64,000 nt of DNA, taken from positions 217,240 to 281,239 of the forward strand of contig MKUQ01000004.1 in the NCBI GenBank assembly GCA_001898645.1, read 5' to 3'. Below the pieces are notes generated by a model. The model ran no database searches. It saw only the letters and a program-made list of their open reading frames with translations, and had not been told where the DNA came from. This document shows, one piece after another, positions 32,022-40,227 of this stretch; position 1 is the stretch's first letter; each line of letters opens with the position of its first letter. The DNA comes from Burkholderiales bacterium 70-64. GTDB lineage: Bacteria; Pseudomonadota; Gammaproteobacteria; Burkholderiales; Burkholderiaceae_E. The position numbers and the translations under genes are program-made.

Positions 32022-34994
32022 TCAGATCGGCAGCGTGAGCCCGAGGGTGCGGTTGGCCAGGGCCGGCGCCTTGCCGAGCAGCAGCTCGATGGTCGCCGGG
32101 TCGCGCACCAGCATCATGCTGTTGGAAACCGCGAGCAGGCGCTCGCGATCGAGCGGGCGGCAAAGGCCATAGCCCTGCGCGTAGTCCACGTGCAGCTCGA
32201 GCAGCGAGCGCACGATCTCCGCGTTCTCGGCCCACTCGGCCACGCAGCCCATCCCGAGCTCGTGGGCCAGCTCGACGATGGCGCGCGTGATCGCGAAGTT
32301 GGCGGGGTTGGAATTGACGTCGCGGATGAAATTGCCGTCGATCTTCACCAGGTCGGCGGGAATCTCCTTCAGGTAGCTGAAGGACGTGTAGCCGGCCCCG
32401 AAGTCGTCCAGGGCGACCATGGCGCCGCACGACTTCACGCCGTCGACGAAGCGGCGCGTCGTGTTCAGGTCGTAGAGCGCCACGCTCTCGGTGATCTCGA
32501 AACAGATCCGCTTCGTCGATTCGGGATGCTCCCGGATCATCGCGATGGTGTTCTGCAGGAACTTCTCGTCGTTGAGCGACGCCCCGCTGAGGTTCAGCGT
32601 GCAGAAGTCGACGCGGTCGCGATGCGCGGGCTGCTTGTCCAGCCATTCGAGCGTGCTGCGCAGCACCCATCGGTCGATCTGCGTCATCAGGCCGTTGCGC
32701 TCGGCGGCCGGGATGAAGCGCGCCGGCGGAAGCACGTTGCCGTTGCCGTCGCGCATGCGGATCAGCACCTCGTAGCACAGCCCGGAGGTTGCATTGCGCA
32801 GCGACACGATGGGCTGCAGCTGCGTGAAGAAGTTCTCCACCGGCAGGCGTTCCTTCATGCCGGCCACCAGCTTGATCTCGTCCAGGTAGTTCAGCAGCTC
32901 CGAGCTGCTCGCGTCATAGCAGATGACAGTACCTCCGCCCATGCGCTTGGCTTCCGAGCAGGCCCGGTCGCTCGCGCTCAGGGCATCGGCCGGCCGCATG
33001 CCGTCGAGCACGCGGATCACGCCGATGCTCGCCGTCACGCTGAACGCCTTGTCCTGGTACTGGTATGCACGCTCGCTCAGATCGACGCGCAGCCGCTCGC
33101 AAAGCGCCTGGGCGGCCTCGAGCGTGATTCCCTCCAGGATCACCACGAACTCGTCGCCGCCCACGCGCGCGGCGACGTGCGGCGGCATGATCACCGCGCG
33201 CATCCGCGTCGAGAGCTGGCGCAGGATCTGGTCGCCGGCGGCGTGCCCGAAGAGGTCGTTGACGAGCTTGAAGCGGTCGAGGTCGACATAGGCGAGGCAG
33301 AGCGGCCGCTCGCCGGCGATCCCGGCCGCCTTGCGCAGGCGGATCTCGAACCCGCGCCGGTTCAGCAGGCCGGTCAGCGAGTCGTGGTCGACGAGGAACT
33401 GGAGCTGTTCCTCGGCCTGCTTTCGCAGCGTGATCTCCTCGATCCACGCCTCGTAGCGATCGGGCTTGCGCACCGCGCGAAGATGGAACCAGCGCCGCCG
33501 CCCGTCTTGATGATCGACGGACATCTCCGTGTCCATCATTCGCTCGCTGGTCGCCAGCTCCTTCAGCGACCTCAGCGCCTCGGTATTGCTCAGATCGGCC
33601 CAGTTCATGCCGATCCTCGATCCGTGCATGCCCTGGGGCCCGAACATGACGCCGAAGGTGGGATTGTGCTCGATCACCGTGCCGTCGAGCTTCATCGAGA
33701 AGATCCCCACCGGCGTCGCGTTGTAGTTCTCCCGGAAGCGATGAAGGGCGGTGATGGCGCTGTTTTGGGCAGCAATTCGTGCTAGTCGCTCGGCATTCAT
33801 CTTCTGGGCCAAAGTGACGCCCAGCATGAGTGCGGAAGCAACAACTGTTACTTGGCTATTTGCAATATCAAGGATCCCACGGCTGAATCCTCCGGAGAAG
33901 GCGATCTGCGCAACCGATCCGAGCAGTGTCGCGCACCAAGAACCGATGTACCAGGCCAGGGCGCGAGAAGGCGATCGAATCGATAAGGTGGCAAGCACGT
34001 AGAACAGCACTACAATTGTCCCCGTACTAAATGCCCAGAGCACTTTGATGGAATGGCTTGCGTCGAGTGTCAACGCAGGAATAAACATTCCAAGCGTTGC
34101 TAGCTGTAGCCCCTTGATCGCTTTCTTAAGCCTTTGTGAGCTTAGTTCAGTAGAAAACAGTGCTTCGAAAAGCGCTAGTGTGATAAGGCTATGAGCAATA
34201 TAGGTAATACGTAAAAACAGCTGGAGGCGTTCGCCTCCTAGTGGAATGGAGAGCCAATAAGGATCCCAATCTCCGTTGTATGCTGCGATTCGCAGGCTTG
34301 TTAGTAGCCAAGCTGAGTATAAGAAGAACGTCTTATCGCGGTTGAAGATTGCTACAACTAAACTAAAAAAAGACACCATCAATAAAGAGCCAATTAGCAG
34401 TCCGCCCGTACGCTCGAAGAGAAACTCTTGTGCGCTTAGTTCTTGAGCCGATCGCAGCGACAAAAGAATTCTATTTATCGAAATTGGCTCGATTTGGCCG
34501 ACGATAGCGATATCTTGAGGTAATTTATTGGGGAGATGAACTGCCACGCCGTTGCGAAGAGGGCTCCACTTGAGGTTTGACAGCAAAATCTGCCCGTCCG
34601 GGGTGGTGGCCCAGAAATGAGCGCTCCGTGCTCGAAGAGATTCGAGCATGAGTCGCTGATCGTCCGGAATTGGTTGGGAAGACAAATCTACCCGAATCCA
34701 GACTGTACTGAATCGCAGGCTTCCGCCGCTTCTGAGCGGAATTGCTGTCTTCCCAGACAGTTTCTGAATAGCGTCAGATAGCGTTAGCCGGCCGTTAGGA
34801 TCGGGAAGCAAGACGCCCACTTCGTCTGAAAGCAGGTGCGATTGCTCGCGCTGACTCACAACGTAGATGACCGCTAGGCATGCGGTACCCAGAACGGCAA
34901 GCGCGACGACCAAACTGGTGTACGCCAATACGCGACTCGCCCAGCGGGCGAGTGGCGTGCTACTTGACGATACGAACCGAAATGTCGAGGCCAT
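32022..34994 (-). CDS. 7TM-DISM-like sensor with PAS, GGDEF and EAL domains
   Basis: A protein of 990 residues. After one N-terminal membrane helix comes a periplasmic region of about 150 residues (DISM extracellular type), then seven predicted membrane helices to about residue 400, a PAS domain (NYNATPVGIFSMKLDGTVIEHN), a GGDEF domain with an intact RVGGDEFVVIL and an EAL domain with EVL in place of EAL, plus EITES, DDFGAGYTSFSYL and KIDGNFIRD. It probably makes and/or degrades cyclic di-GMP in response to an outside signal. The sensor half has markedly lower GC than the catalytic half, with the change near 33,770. Confidence 0.92.
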   Translation of the reverse strand: MASTFRFVSSSSTPLARWASRVLAYTSLVVALAVLGTACLAVIYVVSQREQSHLLSDEVGVLLPDPNGRLTLSDAIQKLSGKTAIPLRSGGSLRFSTVWIRVDLSSQPIPDDQRLMLESLRARSAHFWATTPDGQILLSNLKWSPLRNGVAVHLPNKLPQDIAIVGQIEPISINRILLSLRSAQELSAQEFLFERTGGLLIGSLLMVSFFSLVVAIFNRDKTFFLYSAWLLTSLRIAAYNGDWDPYWLSIPLGGERLQLFLRITYIAHSLITLALFEALFSTELSSQRLKKAIKGLQLATLGMFIPALTLDASHSIKVLWAFSTGTIVVLFYVLATLSIRSPSRALAWYIGSWCATLLGSVAQIAFSGGFSRGILDIANSQVTVVASALMLGVTLAQKMNAERLARIAAQNSAITALHRFRENYNATPVGIFSMKLDGTVIEHNPTFGVMFGPQGMHGSRIGMNWADLSNTEALRSLKELATSERMMDTEMSVDHQDGRRRWFHLRAVRKPDRYEAWIEEITLRKQAEEQLQFLVDHDSLTGLLNRRGFEIRLRKAAGIAGERPLCLAYVDLDRFKLVNDLFGHAAGDQILRQLSTRMRAVIMPPHVAARVGGDEFVVILEGITLEAAQALCERLRVDLSERAYQYQDKAFSVTASIGVIRVLDGMRPADALSASDRACSEAKRMGGGTVICYDASSSELLNYLDEIKLVAGMKERLPVENFFTQLQPIVSLRNATSGLCYEVLIRMRDGNGNVLPPARFIPAAERNGLMTQIDRWVLRSTLEWLDKQPAHRDRVDFCTLNLSGASLNDEKFLQNTIAMIREHPESTKRICFEITESVALYDLNTTRRFVDGVKSCGAMVALDDFGAGYTSFSYLKEIPADLVKIDGNFIRDVNSNPANFAITRAIVELAHELGMGCVAEWAENAEIVRSLLELHVDYAQGYGLCRPLDRERLLAVSNSMMLVRDPATIELLLGKAPALANRTLGLTLPI

Positions 34995-35136
34995 AGGCGG
35001 TAACTGACCTCGGGGGCGCCCAAGGATAGTCCGAAAATACCTGCGCTAACGCATTGCCTACTCTCGACTTCTGACGGGCGGCGTACGATCAAGCGTGGAC
35101 GGCGTCGCAGCTCCGTTGTGTGGCGCCAGACTACAG

Positions 35137-35154
35137 GTAGTATGTGGCTACTAC
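35137..35154. promoter_or_regulatory. Inverted repeat GTAGTA-N6-TACTAC
   Basis: A perfect 6-bp inverted repeat in the gap between the GGDEF/EAL gene and the end of the FeeM-like gene. It is upstream of the GGDEF/EAL gene by about 140 bases and could be an operator. No regulator is assigned. Confidence 0.35.
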
Positions 35155-35181
35155 AAGATCTATGTCATGTATACCTATTGA

Positions 35182-35196
35182 CTGACGTACCGTCAG
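35182..35196 (-). terminator. Short hairpin at the end of the FeeM-like gene
   Basis: CTGACG-TAC-CGTCAG is a perfect short stem that overlaps the stop codon of the FeeM-like gene. No T-run follows, so termination is only a possibility. Confidence 0.3.
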
Positions 35197-36017
35197 ACCG
35201 CCATGATCTGGTGCAATTCCAGCGGAGAGCCGTACTGATAGCTTGGGCGCTGACGTGACTGACGCGGCACTGACCAGGCACCGTTGACCGACGTAAAGAT
35301 CTCGATGTCCGGATGGACCTTCACGAACATGAACTCATAGAGTGGATGATTCGCGTTGCGCCATAGGTTCTCGGCCTCACGGACGTTGAAAAAGAGCGGG
35401 CGGACTTTGACGTTTCCGAAGTCGGCGGGCCGAAAGAGCCGCTCGCCGGGTGCCAAAATGTCATGAAAGCCTAACCGAATGAAGTCACGGTCTACAGGAT
35501 TTCGCGCGGCTGCGAGAATCCAAGCGATTTGTGTTGCAAGGCAGTATCGATGTAGGGCTTTGAACAGCGCTAGCTTTGCAAACGAACTACCTGCCCCGCT
35601 CGCGACGGCCAGTCTGGTAACGTAGGCAATACCGGCGCCGCGCAAGAAATCTGGAAGTCTGAGCGTTCGTTCAAGGTATGTGGGTGAATCGAAGTTCGTA
35701 TGAATTCGCAAAGTTCCGACGGCGTCTCCGGTGACTTTGGATTCACAAAGGAGCAGCAGTGAACTTCTCTCTTTGTCCTCATGCTCAGCGACTCTAAGAG
35801 TCTCGCCAAATGCGGGCGTGTGCCGCCCATAGGCATTTGCTCTGACATTGACCGCTTTTGAGAGCTGATCTTCTGTGCGCACAACGCGAACGCGGATGGG
35901 TAACGATTCCCCCGGCGGGACGAACTCGTCTCCTGTTCCATCCGTAGAGGATTCTTCCTCGCTTACCGCATCGGCATACACCGATAATTGGACTTTCTCC
36001 TCAGTTGACTGTTGCAT
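35193..36017 (-). CDS. FeeM-like N-acyl amino acid synthase (GNAT fold)
   Basis: A protein of 274 residues from the ATG at 36017, which has GGAG five bases upstream; a longer reading to 36086 is less likely. After about 45 acidic residues comes a GNAT/LuxI-like fold: AVNVRANAYGRHTPAF, an acidic HEDKERSS stretch, GTLRIHTNFDSPTYLERTL, AGIAYVTRLAVASGAG and WILAAARNPVDRDFIRLGF. These landmarks match the family called N-acyl amino acid synthase FeeM, which joins acyl chains from acyl-ACP to an amino acid. It sits between a c-di-GMP enzyme and a sensor kinase in low-GC DNA, so a signalling role is attractive. The family call is from memory of its motifs. Confidence 0.7.
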   Translation of the reverse strand: MQQSTEEKVQLSVYADAVSEEESSTDGTGDEFVPPGESLPIRVRVVRTEDQLSKAVNVRANAYGRHTPAFGETLRVAEHEDKERSSLLLLCESKVTGDAVGTLRIHTNFDSPTYLERTLRLPDFLRGAGIAYVTRLAVASGAGSSFAKLALFKALHRYCLATQIAWILAAARNPVDRDFIRLGFHDILAPGERLFRPADFGNVKVRPLFFNVREAENLWRNANHPLYEFMFVKVHPDIEIFTSVNGAWSVPRQSRQRPSYQYGSPLELHQIMAV

Positions 36018-36262
36018 TTCTACTCCGGATGCATACGGTAACCACCAACCAAAGTGGCTGGGTCGAACACATGGGTGTAGAACCACCCCCCTCTTTCTTA
36101 GGATCTAAGCCCTCCGACCTATGCAGAGTAGCCTCGATATTCGTATTCTTCAAGAGATCTTAAGGTAACCAATTGGCGATGTCGTTCGGAAACCAGCTGC
36201 CCAGGGGTCTTTGAGGCGCCAACGGCTGATAGGCACACCCGCCGGAACTCAGGGTGCATTCG

Positions 36263-38356
36263 ATGGACTTCAGATCGGAGATACGGAAAGTGCGTGTCCA
36301 ATCTCAACCTAACGCACTCTGTAATGATCCGGTAGGGCTCCGCCCCCACTGCTCGATAGCGCATTTGGCACTGGCTGTATTGAAGTTGCCCTTGCGGTTT
36401 ACTGATCCAGCTATTGAGGCTGAGTTTCTCGATCAATTTTGCCGATCCGGTCTTCGCTTTGCAAAAATCGCATTCGTAATTGCTGCGCTGATGGCTCTCT
36501 CGTTCTGGGCCGTTATCGAGGTGTCGCCGAGTGCCAGCCAAGCGTCCATTCTGCGGCAGTGGGCCAGACTCGTGCTCTTCTTTACTCTTGCTTTAACGGC
36601 CGGATACCTTCATCTATGGGAGCGCGCAGCGATAGCGGCGTACAAAATCAGCGTAGGGATCCCAATGGCAGCTGCTTGCTTGCTCGTTGGGACGCTGAGC
36701 ATGATACCGCTAGACAATGGCGAACTTGCAGCGAATCGATTCGCTGTGGCGATGACAATATGCTGTTGGCTCTGTTTCGGATTCACGCGACTACCAGCGT
36801 GGCTGGTCCTCCTAACCTGCGTTCCAGCATCTATTCTGACCGCCATCGCTTCATTCCTCCAGCAGGATGATCATTGGCTGGCGTTGGTGATCTATCTGAG
36901 TGTTGCAAACCTGGTCGGCTGGATCATGTCCGTCGAAATCGAGCGCCGGGAGCGGGCGCTGTTCTGGAACTCTCGACAGCTTCGGGAAGCCAAGCAGGCG
37001 CTGGAGGAGATGGCGCGTCAGGCGGCGGAGGCGGACGTGGCCAAGACGCGAGTGCTGGCGGGGGTGAGCCACGACTTGCGGCAGCCATTGTCGAGCCTGT
37101 CGCTGTATGCCCAGCTGTTGCGCGGGCGCAACAATCTACTTCAGGCAGCGGGTCTCGGTACGACGGTCGAGCGCATCAATGCTTGCGTCGGGGTGCTCAG
37201 CAGCAACCTCGATCGGCTGTCCGAACTGGGCGGCCTGCTCGACTGCAGTGCGCCGTTGGCCGTCGAGAGGGTGGACCTGCGCGGCGTGCTCGAGCGCGTC
37301 GAGAGCGTCTATTCGGCTGAGGCGGTGCGGCGCGGTGTCCGGCTCGTTGTGCGCGTGCCCGCGCCGGGGGAACTGGCCATCACCAACGAGAACCGGCTGT
37401 GGGACGTCCTGTCGAACCTGGTCGGCAATGCGCTGAAGTTCACGTCGCCCGATCGCCGCGCGTGGGTGCTGGTCAAAGTGCGCCACGCCGGAGAGCGCTT
37501 GGCGATCCTGGTATGCGACAACGGGATCGGCATCGCCGCAGCCGATCAGCGCTGCGTGTTCGACGAGTATTTTCAGGTCGCGAATCGCGCGCGCAATGCC
37601 GAGCACGGCCACGGGCTCGGACTGGCGATCGTGCGGGAGACGCTCTCCCGCCTTCCGGGGCACTCGATCCGGCTCGCTTCGCGGCCCGAGCGGGGTGCCT
37701 GCTTCACCGTGGAATTGCCTGCGGCAATCGGCCATGTCAGGCGCATCGTGGTCTCGTTGTCCGGGAGAATGGCGGAAGACGTCGGCGCCGCTCTCCCGGA
37801 CGTCGGGGGCTACCGGCAGCGGGAGACGGCAGGGTCGACGGGTGAGGCCGCGCCGCGCTGCGAGAGTCCGGCCGCCGCTGCGTACGAGGTCGATCCGACG
37901 GGCAGCGGCCCGCTCGGCGCAGTCCGAGGCGAAGCGGCGGATTCCGCCGCAGCCCTGGCGGGTGCCTATATCCTGATCATCGAAGACGACGCCTCGATGC
38001 GCGACGCCCTCGGGCGCGTGCTCGAGCAGTGGGGCGTGCTGGTCGAGGCGGCTGCGAACGGCGAAGATGCCTTCGACATCGTCGCGTCGGCCGAGCGCTC
38101 GTTCGATGCCATCGTGTCGGACTTCCGACTGCCGGGCGAATGGGACGGCATCGCGCTGATCGGCGAGCTGCGCCGCCGGGAGGGGCAGTGCACGCCGGCA
38201 ATCCTGCTTTCGGGCGAGTTCCGCGTGGAGGGGCTGCGGCGCGATGCGCCGGAGGGCGTGCACGTCATGAGCAAGCCGCCCGATCCGGATCGGCTGCGCG
38301 ACCTGCTCGCCGCCTTTGCGCACAGCGCGCGGGTGGCGGGCCAGATGGCCAGCTAG
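36263..38356 (+). CDS. Hybrid sensor histidine kinase with C-terminal receiver domain
   Basis: About 697 residues; the start is uncertain (GTG 36254, ATG 36263, or a later codon near 36,390, since the first 45 residues look non-conserved). Six or so membrane helices (residues 70-220) precede a coiled coil and the kinase core: H-box GVSHDLRQPL, N-box NLVGNALKFT, G1 DNGIGI and G2 GHGLGLAIV. A linker leads to a receiver domain with IIEDD, phospho-acceptor IVSDFRLPG and MSKPP. There is no output domain, so it would pass phosphate on to a partner. The membrane half lies in the low-GC segment. Confidence 0.9.
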   Translation: MDFRSEIRKVRVQSQPNALCNDPVGLRPHCSIAHLALAVLKLPLRFTDPAIEAEFLDQFCRSGLRFAKIAFVIAALMALSFWAVIEVSPSASQASILRQWARLVLFFTLALTAGYLHLWERAAIAAYKISVGIPMAAACLLVGTLSMIPLDNGELAANRFAVAMTICCWLCFGFTRLPAWLVLLTCVPASILTAIASFLQQDDHWLALVIYLSVANLVGWIMSVEIERRERALFWNSRQLREAKQALEEMARQAAEADVAKTRVLAGVSHDLRQPLSSLSLYAQLLRGRNNLLQAAGLGTTVERINACVGVLSSNLDRLSELGGLLDCSAPLAVERVDLRGVLERVESVYSAEAVRRGVRLVVRVPAPGELAITNENRLWDVLSNLVGNALKFTSPDRRAWVLVKVRHAGERLAILVCDNGIGIAAADQRCVFDEYFQVANRARNAEHGHGLGLAIVRETLSRLPGHSIRLASRPERGACFTVELPAAIGHVRRIVVSLSGRMAEDVGAALPDVGGYRQRETAGSTGEAAPRCESPAAAAYEVDPTGSGPLGAVRGEAADSAAALAGAYILIIEDDASMRDALGRVLEQWGVLVEAAANGEDAFDIVASAERSFDAIVSDFRLPGEWDGIALIGELRRREGQCTPAILLSGEFRVEGLRRDAPEGVHVMSKPPDPDRLRDLLAAFAHSARVAGQMAS

Positions 38357-38416
38357 GTCCGGCGCCTCGTCGGCCCCAGCGGCGCCGGTGCGATCCGTTC
38401 CACCGGTGTGCCGCAG

Positions 38417-38509
38417 TCTGCAAATACCTTGCTCAACGAGGCGACCGGCCCCGATGACATGAACGTGCCGGGCTGGCGGCTGCATACCACTGAACGGGCA
38501 AGACGATGA
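38417..38509 (+). pseudogene. Remnant of a HigB/RelE-type toxin gene
   Basis: One frame reads SANTLLNEATGPDDMNVPGW followed by RLH and then TTERARR and a stop. The part around DDMNVPGWRLH is the hallmark centre of HigB toxins, where homologues continue with a long HPLKG-x-W-SV-x-VNGNWR segment that is absent here. The N-terminal half is not recognisable either. It overlaps the start of a HigA-like frame, exactly as in intact higBA pairs. I read it as a fossil toxin. Confidence 0.6.
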
Positions 38510-38816
38510 CGAAGATGTTCAATCCCCCCACCCCGGCCTGACGCTGCGCGACGACGTGCTGCCGGCGCTCGGCCTGTCGGTGACCGAGGCTGCCGGGCAG
38601 CTCGGCGTGGCCCGCGTCACGTTGTCGCGGGTGCTGAACGGCCGGGCGGCGATTTCGCCGGAGATGGCGCTGCGCCTGCAGGCGTGGCTGGGCAAGGAAC
38701 GCGGCAGCGATGCGCGAGTGTGGCTGGCTCAGCAGACCGCTCATGACCTCTGGCAGGCGGAGCAGAAGTTGAAGAGGGTACGGCTGCGGGTGAGGCCGGC
38801 GCCGGTCGCGGTCTGA
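38506..38816 (+). pseudogene. Frameshifted HigA-type antitoxin
   Basis: ATG at 38506 reads MTKMFNPP and then breaks at a run of six C (38524-38529). Adding one C restores MTKMFNPPHPGLTLRDDVLP and joins the long frame with ALGLSVTEAAGQLGVARVTLSRVLNGRAAISPEMALRLQAWLG, a typical XRE-type HigA helix-turn-helix, and the DLWQAEQK end. Either the gene is broken by a one-base loss, or a GTG at 38556 gives a shortened 86-residue protein, or the read is wrong. Its toxin partner is also decayed. Confidence 0.65.
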
Positions 38817-38923
38817 TTCGGGCCGACGCTGGCGACCATGCAGAAGGTGCCGTACGCAATGGGTTGCGGCTGAGCATGGCGCTGCTGCGCGAGCTCGACG
38901 CCGCCTGACGAGCTCGCCCGCGC

Positions 38924-39805
38924 TTGCCGACGGGCCGGACCACATTCTTTCCGCCGTTTGGGGGATGTGCAAGGGTGCTCGTCGACGGAAAGTACGTGAG
39001 CGAACTCATGGGCCGACGAATGCTCACCTGCGGCAGAGGCTTCCCTTTCGTCCTCCCTGTGCAGACGGCCGCCAACGCGTTCGCCGACGGCATCAAGAGC
39101 GCTCGGCGGTTCTTTTATATGGAGGATCAACGCTTCGCCGGTTCGCCGAAGATGGAAGCGGCGATACGCGATGCGCTCAGCTCCGGCGTAGTCGGCATCA
39201 TCAACATCGCCGCAGAACCGAGCGCCGGGGACCTGCCGGATCTGCCGTTCAGGCGACGCGCCTTTCTGGCTCCTCTCGTGAACCAGTTCCCCGGTCAGTT
39301 GCTGGTCTTCGAGAGGCTCGGCAATGACTCACCCGGCGGGCCGATGGCCTACGTATACACCAAGCTGCTGATCGTCGACGACGAGGCAGCGTTTATCGGA
39401 TCCATCGATTCCAGCCGGCGCTTCGGGTCGCACGACATCGAGATCGACGCGACCATCGTCGATAGCACTGGTCGCGGTCAAGCGGCACCCGGCTCCCGAG
39501 AATGGATAAGAGCGCTCCGCGCCGACTTGTGGTCACGGTACTTCAACGTGCCGTCGGCTCTGCTCGGTGACTTCCCCACCTGTCTCGGGATCTGGCGAGC
39601 CGTGATCTCGGGCCAACGGGTATTGCTCGACGGAAACCTCGTCGACATCCGCAACACCGCCTCGGTTCGCAAGTACGACGTCAATGCCGCCGCGCCGCGG
39701 CTCTCCGTCGGCGGAGTGCCTCTTGATCCTCTTCTGCTCCAAACGGCGTGGGATGCGCTGCTGGATCCCGAAATGGCATGGGATGCGCTGCTGGATCCCT
39801 TCTGA
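38924..39805 (+). CDS. Phospholipase D-like protein, probably a remnant
   Basis: A frame of 293 residues from TTG, or fewer from ATG 39008. AARRFFYMEDQRF and YTKLLIVDDEAAFIGSIDSSRRF are PLD-superfamily segments. The family needs two HxKxxxxD motifs: the first is missing altogether, and the second reads YTKLLIVDD, with Tyr in place of the catalytic His. It is therefore probably inactive, a 5'-truncated relic. The last 60 bases hold a tandem duplication encoding WDALLDP twice. It is neighbour to decayed toxin-antitoxin genes. Confidence 0.6.
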   Translation: MPTGRTTFFPPFGGCARVLVDGKYVSELMGRRMLTCGRGFPFVLPVQTAANAFADGIKSARRFFYMEDQRFAGSPKMEAAIRDALSSGVVGIINIAAEPSAGDLPDLPFRRRAFLAPLVNQFPGQLLVFERLGNDSPGGPMAYVYTKLLIVDDEAAFIGSIDSSRRFGSHDIEIDATIVDSTGRGQAAPGSREWIRALRADLWSRYFNVPSALLGDFPTCLGIWRAVISGQRVLLDGNLVDIRNTASVRKYDVNAAAPRLSVGGVPLDPLLLQTAWDALLDPEMAWDALLDPF

Positions 39806-39918
39806 GATGGTGCCCTTGGGGCCAACTCCGATCTTGTCGGGTGAGCTAAGATCGGAACGGGCGAACGTGCGATTTACCAGATTTGGCAGTCGGCTCCAAT
39901 GGCGCCGGTGGACCAGAC

Positions 39919-40201
39919 CTACTTCGACGGACTGCGCGAACGAGTGGGCGGTGCGGCCAAGGCCGGCAGCAATCGACGTCTGGCGCGTATTGCACGGCCA
40001 GCGAGACATTCCGGCGTGGATGCAAACGCCGGAAGGGGCGTGGCGGCAGACGGATAGAGCGCCTCGTACCCGCGGCTCACAGGTCGACCTCGGGCAGGCC
40101 GGCAGGCCGTGCCGCGTGATCATCGTAGGCTGCCCGTGCTCGGCGGCTTCGATCAACGCGGAGAACTTTGCCTTGGCGTCGCGAATCCCGATGAATTTCA
40201 C
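39919..40201 (-). pseudogene. Broken Phd/YefM-type antitoxin
   Basis: From GTG 40201 the minus strand reads VKFIGIRDAKAKFSALIEAA and EHGQPTMITRHGLPA, the DNA-binding start of a Phd/YefM antitoxin. The frame then runs into unrelated sequence and a stop near 40,085. The neighbouring frame continues with GYEALYPSAATPLPAF, which resembles the C-terminal half of such proteins, up to TAG at 39919. A frameshift near 40,100 is likely. No toxin gene follows. The rest of the 422-base gap to the thiolase shows nothing else. Confidence 0.5.
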
Positions 40202-40227
40202 GGTACATCCCCAGGAGCCGGCCAGCC

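Larger units (their letters stand above)
33770..36950. other. Low-GC mosaic segment spanning parts of three genes
   Basis: Sampled 60-base blocks here run at about 45-55% GC, against 65-70% on both sides. The segment covers the sensor half of the GGDEF/EAL gene, the whole FeeM-like gene and the membrane half of the hybrid kinase. Both borders fall inside coding frames that remain open. This suggests that foreign DNA brought the input domains and that the conserved catalytic domains have been matched to the host, or replaced by recombination. Confidence 0.75.

Noticed and set aside
36119..36541. 140-residue minus-strand frame overlapping the start of the hybrid kinase
   Set aside because: No motif and no ribosome site. 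It lies opposite the kinase's first membrane segments. The low GC makes random frames here less telling, so it is left out.
38506..38816. Intact higA antitoxin gene
   Set aside because: The best N-terminus is separated by a one-base shift in a C-run, so an intact gene is not supported, only a fossil or a shortened product.
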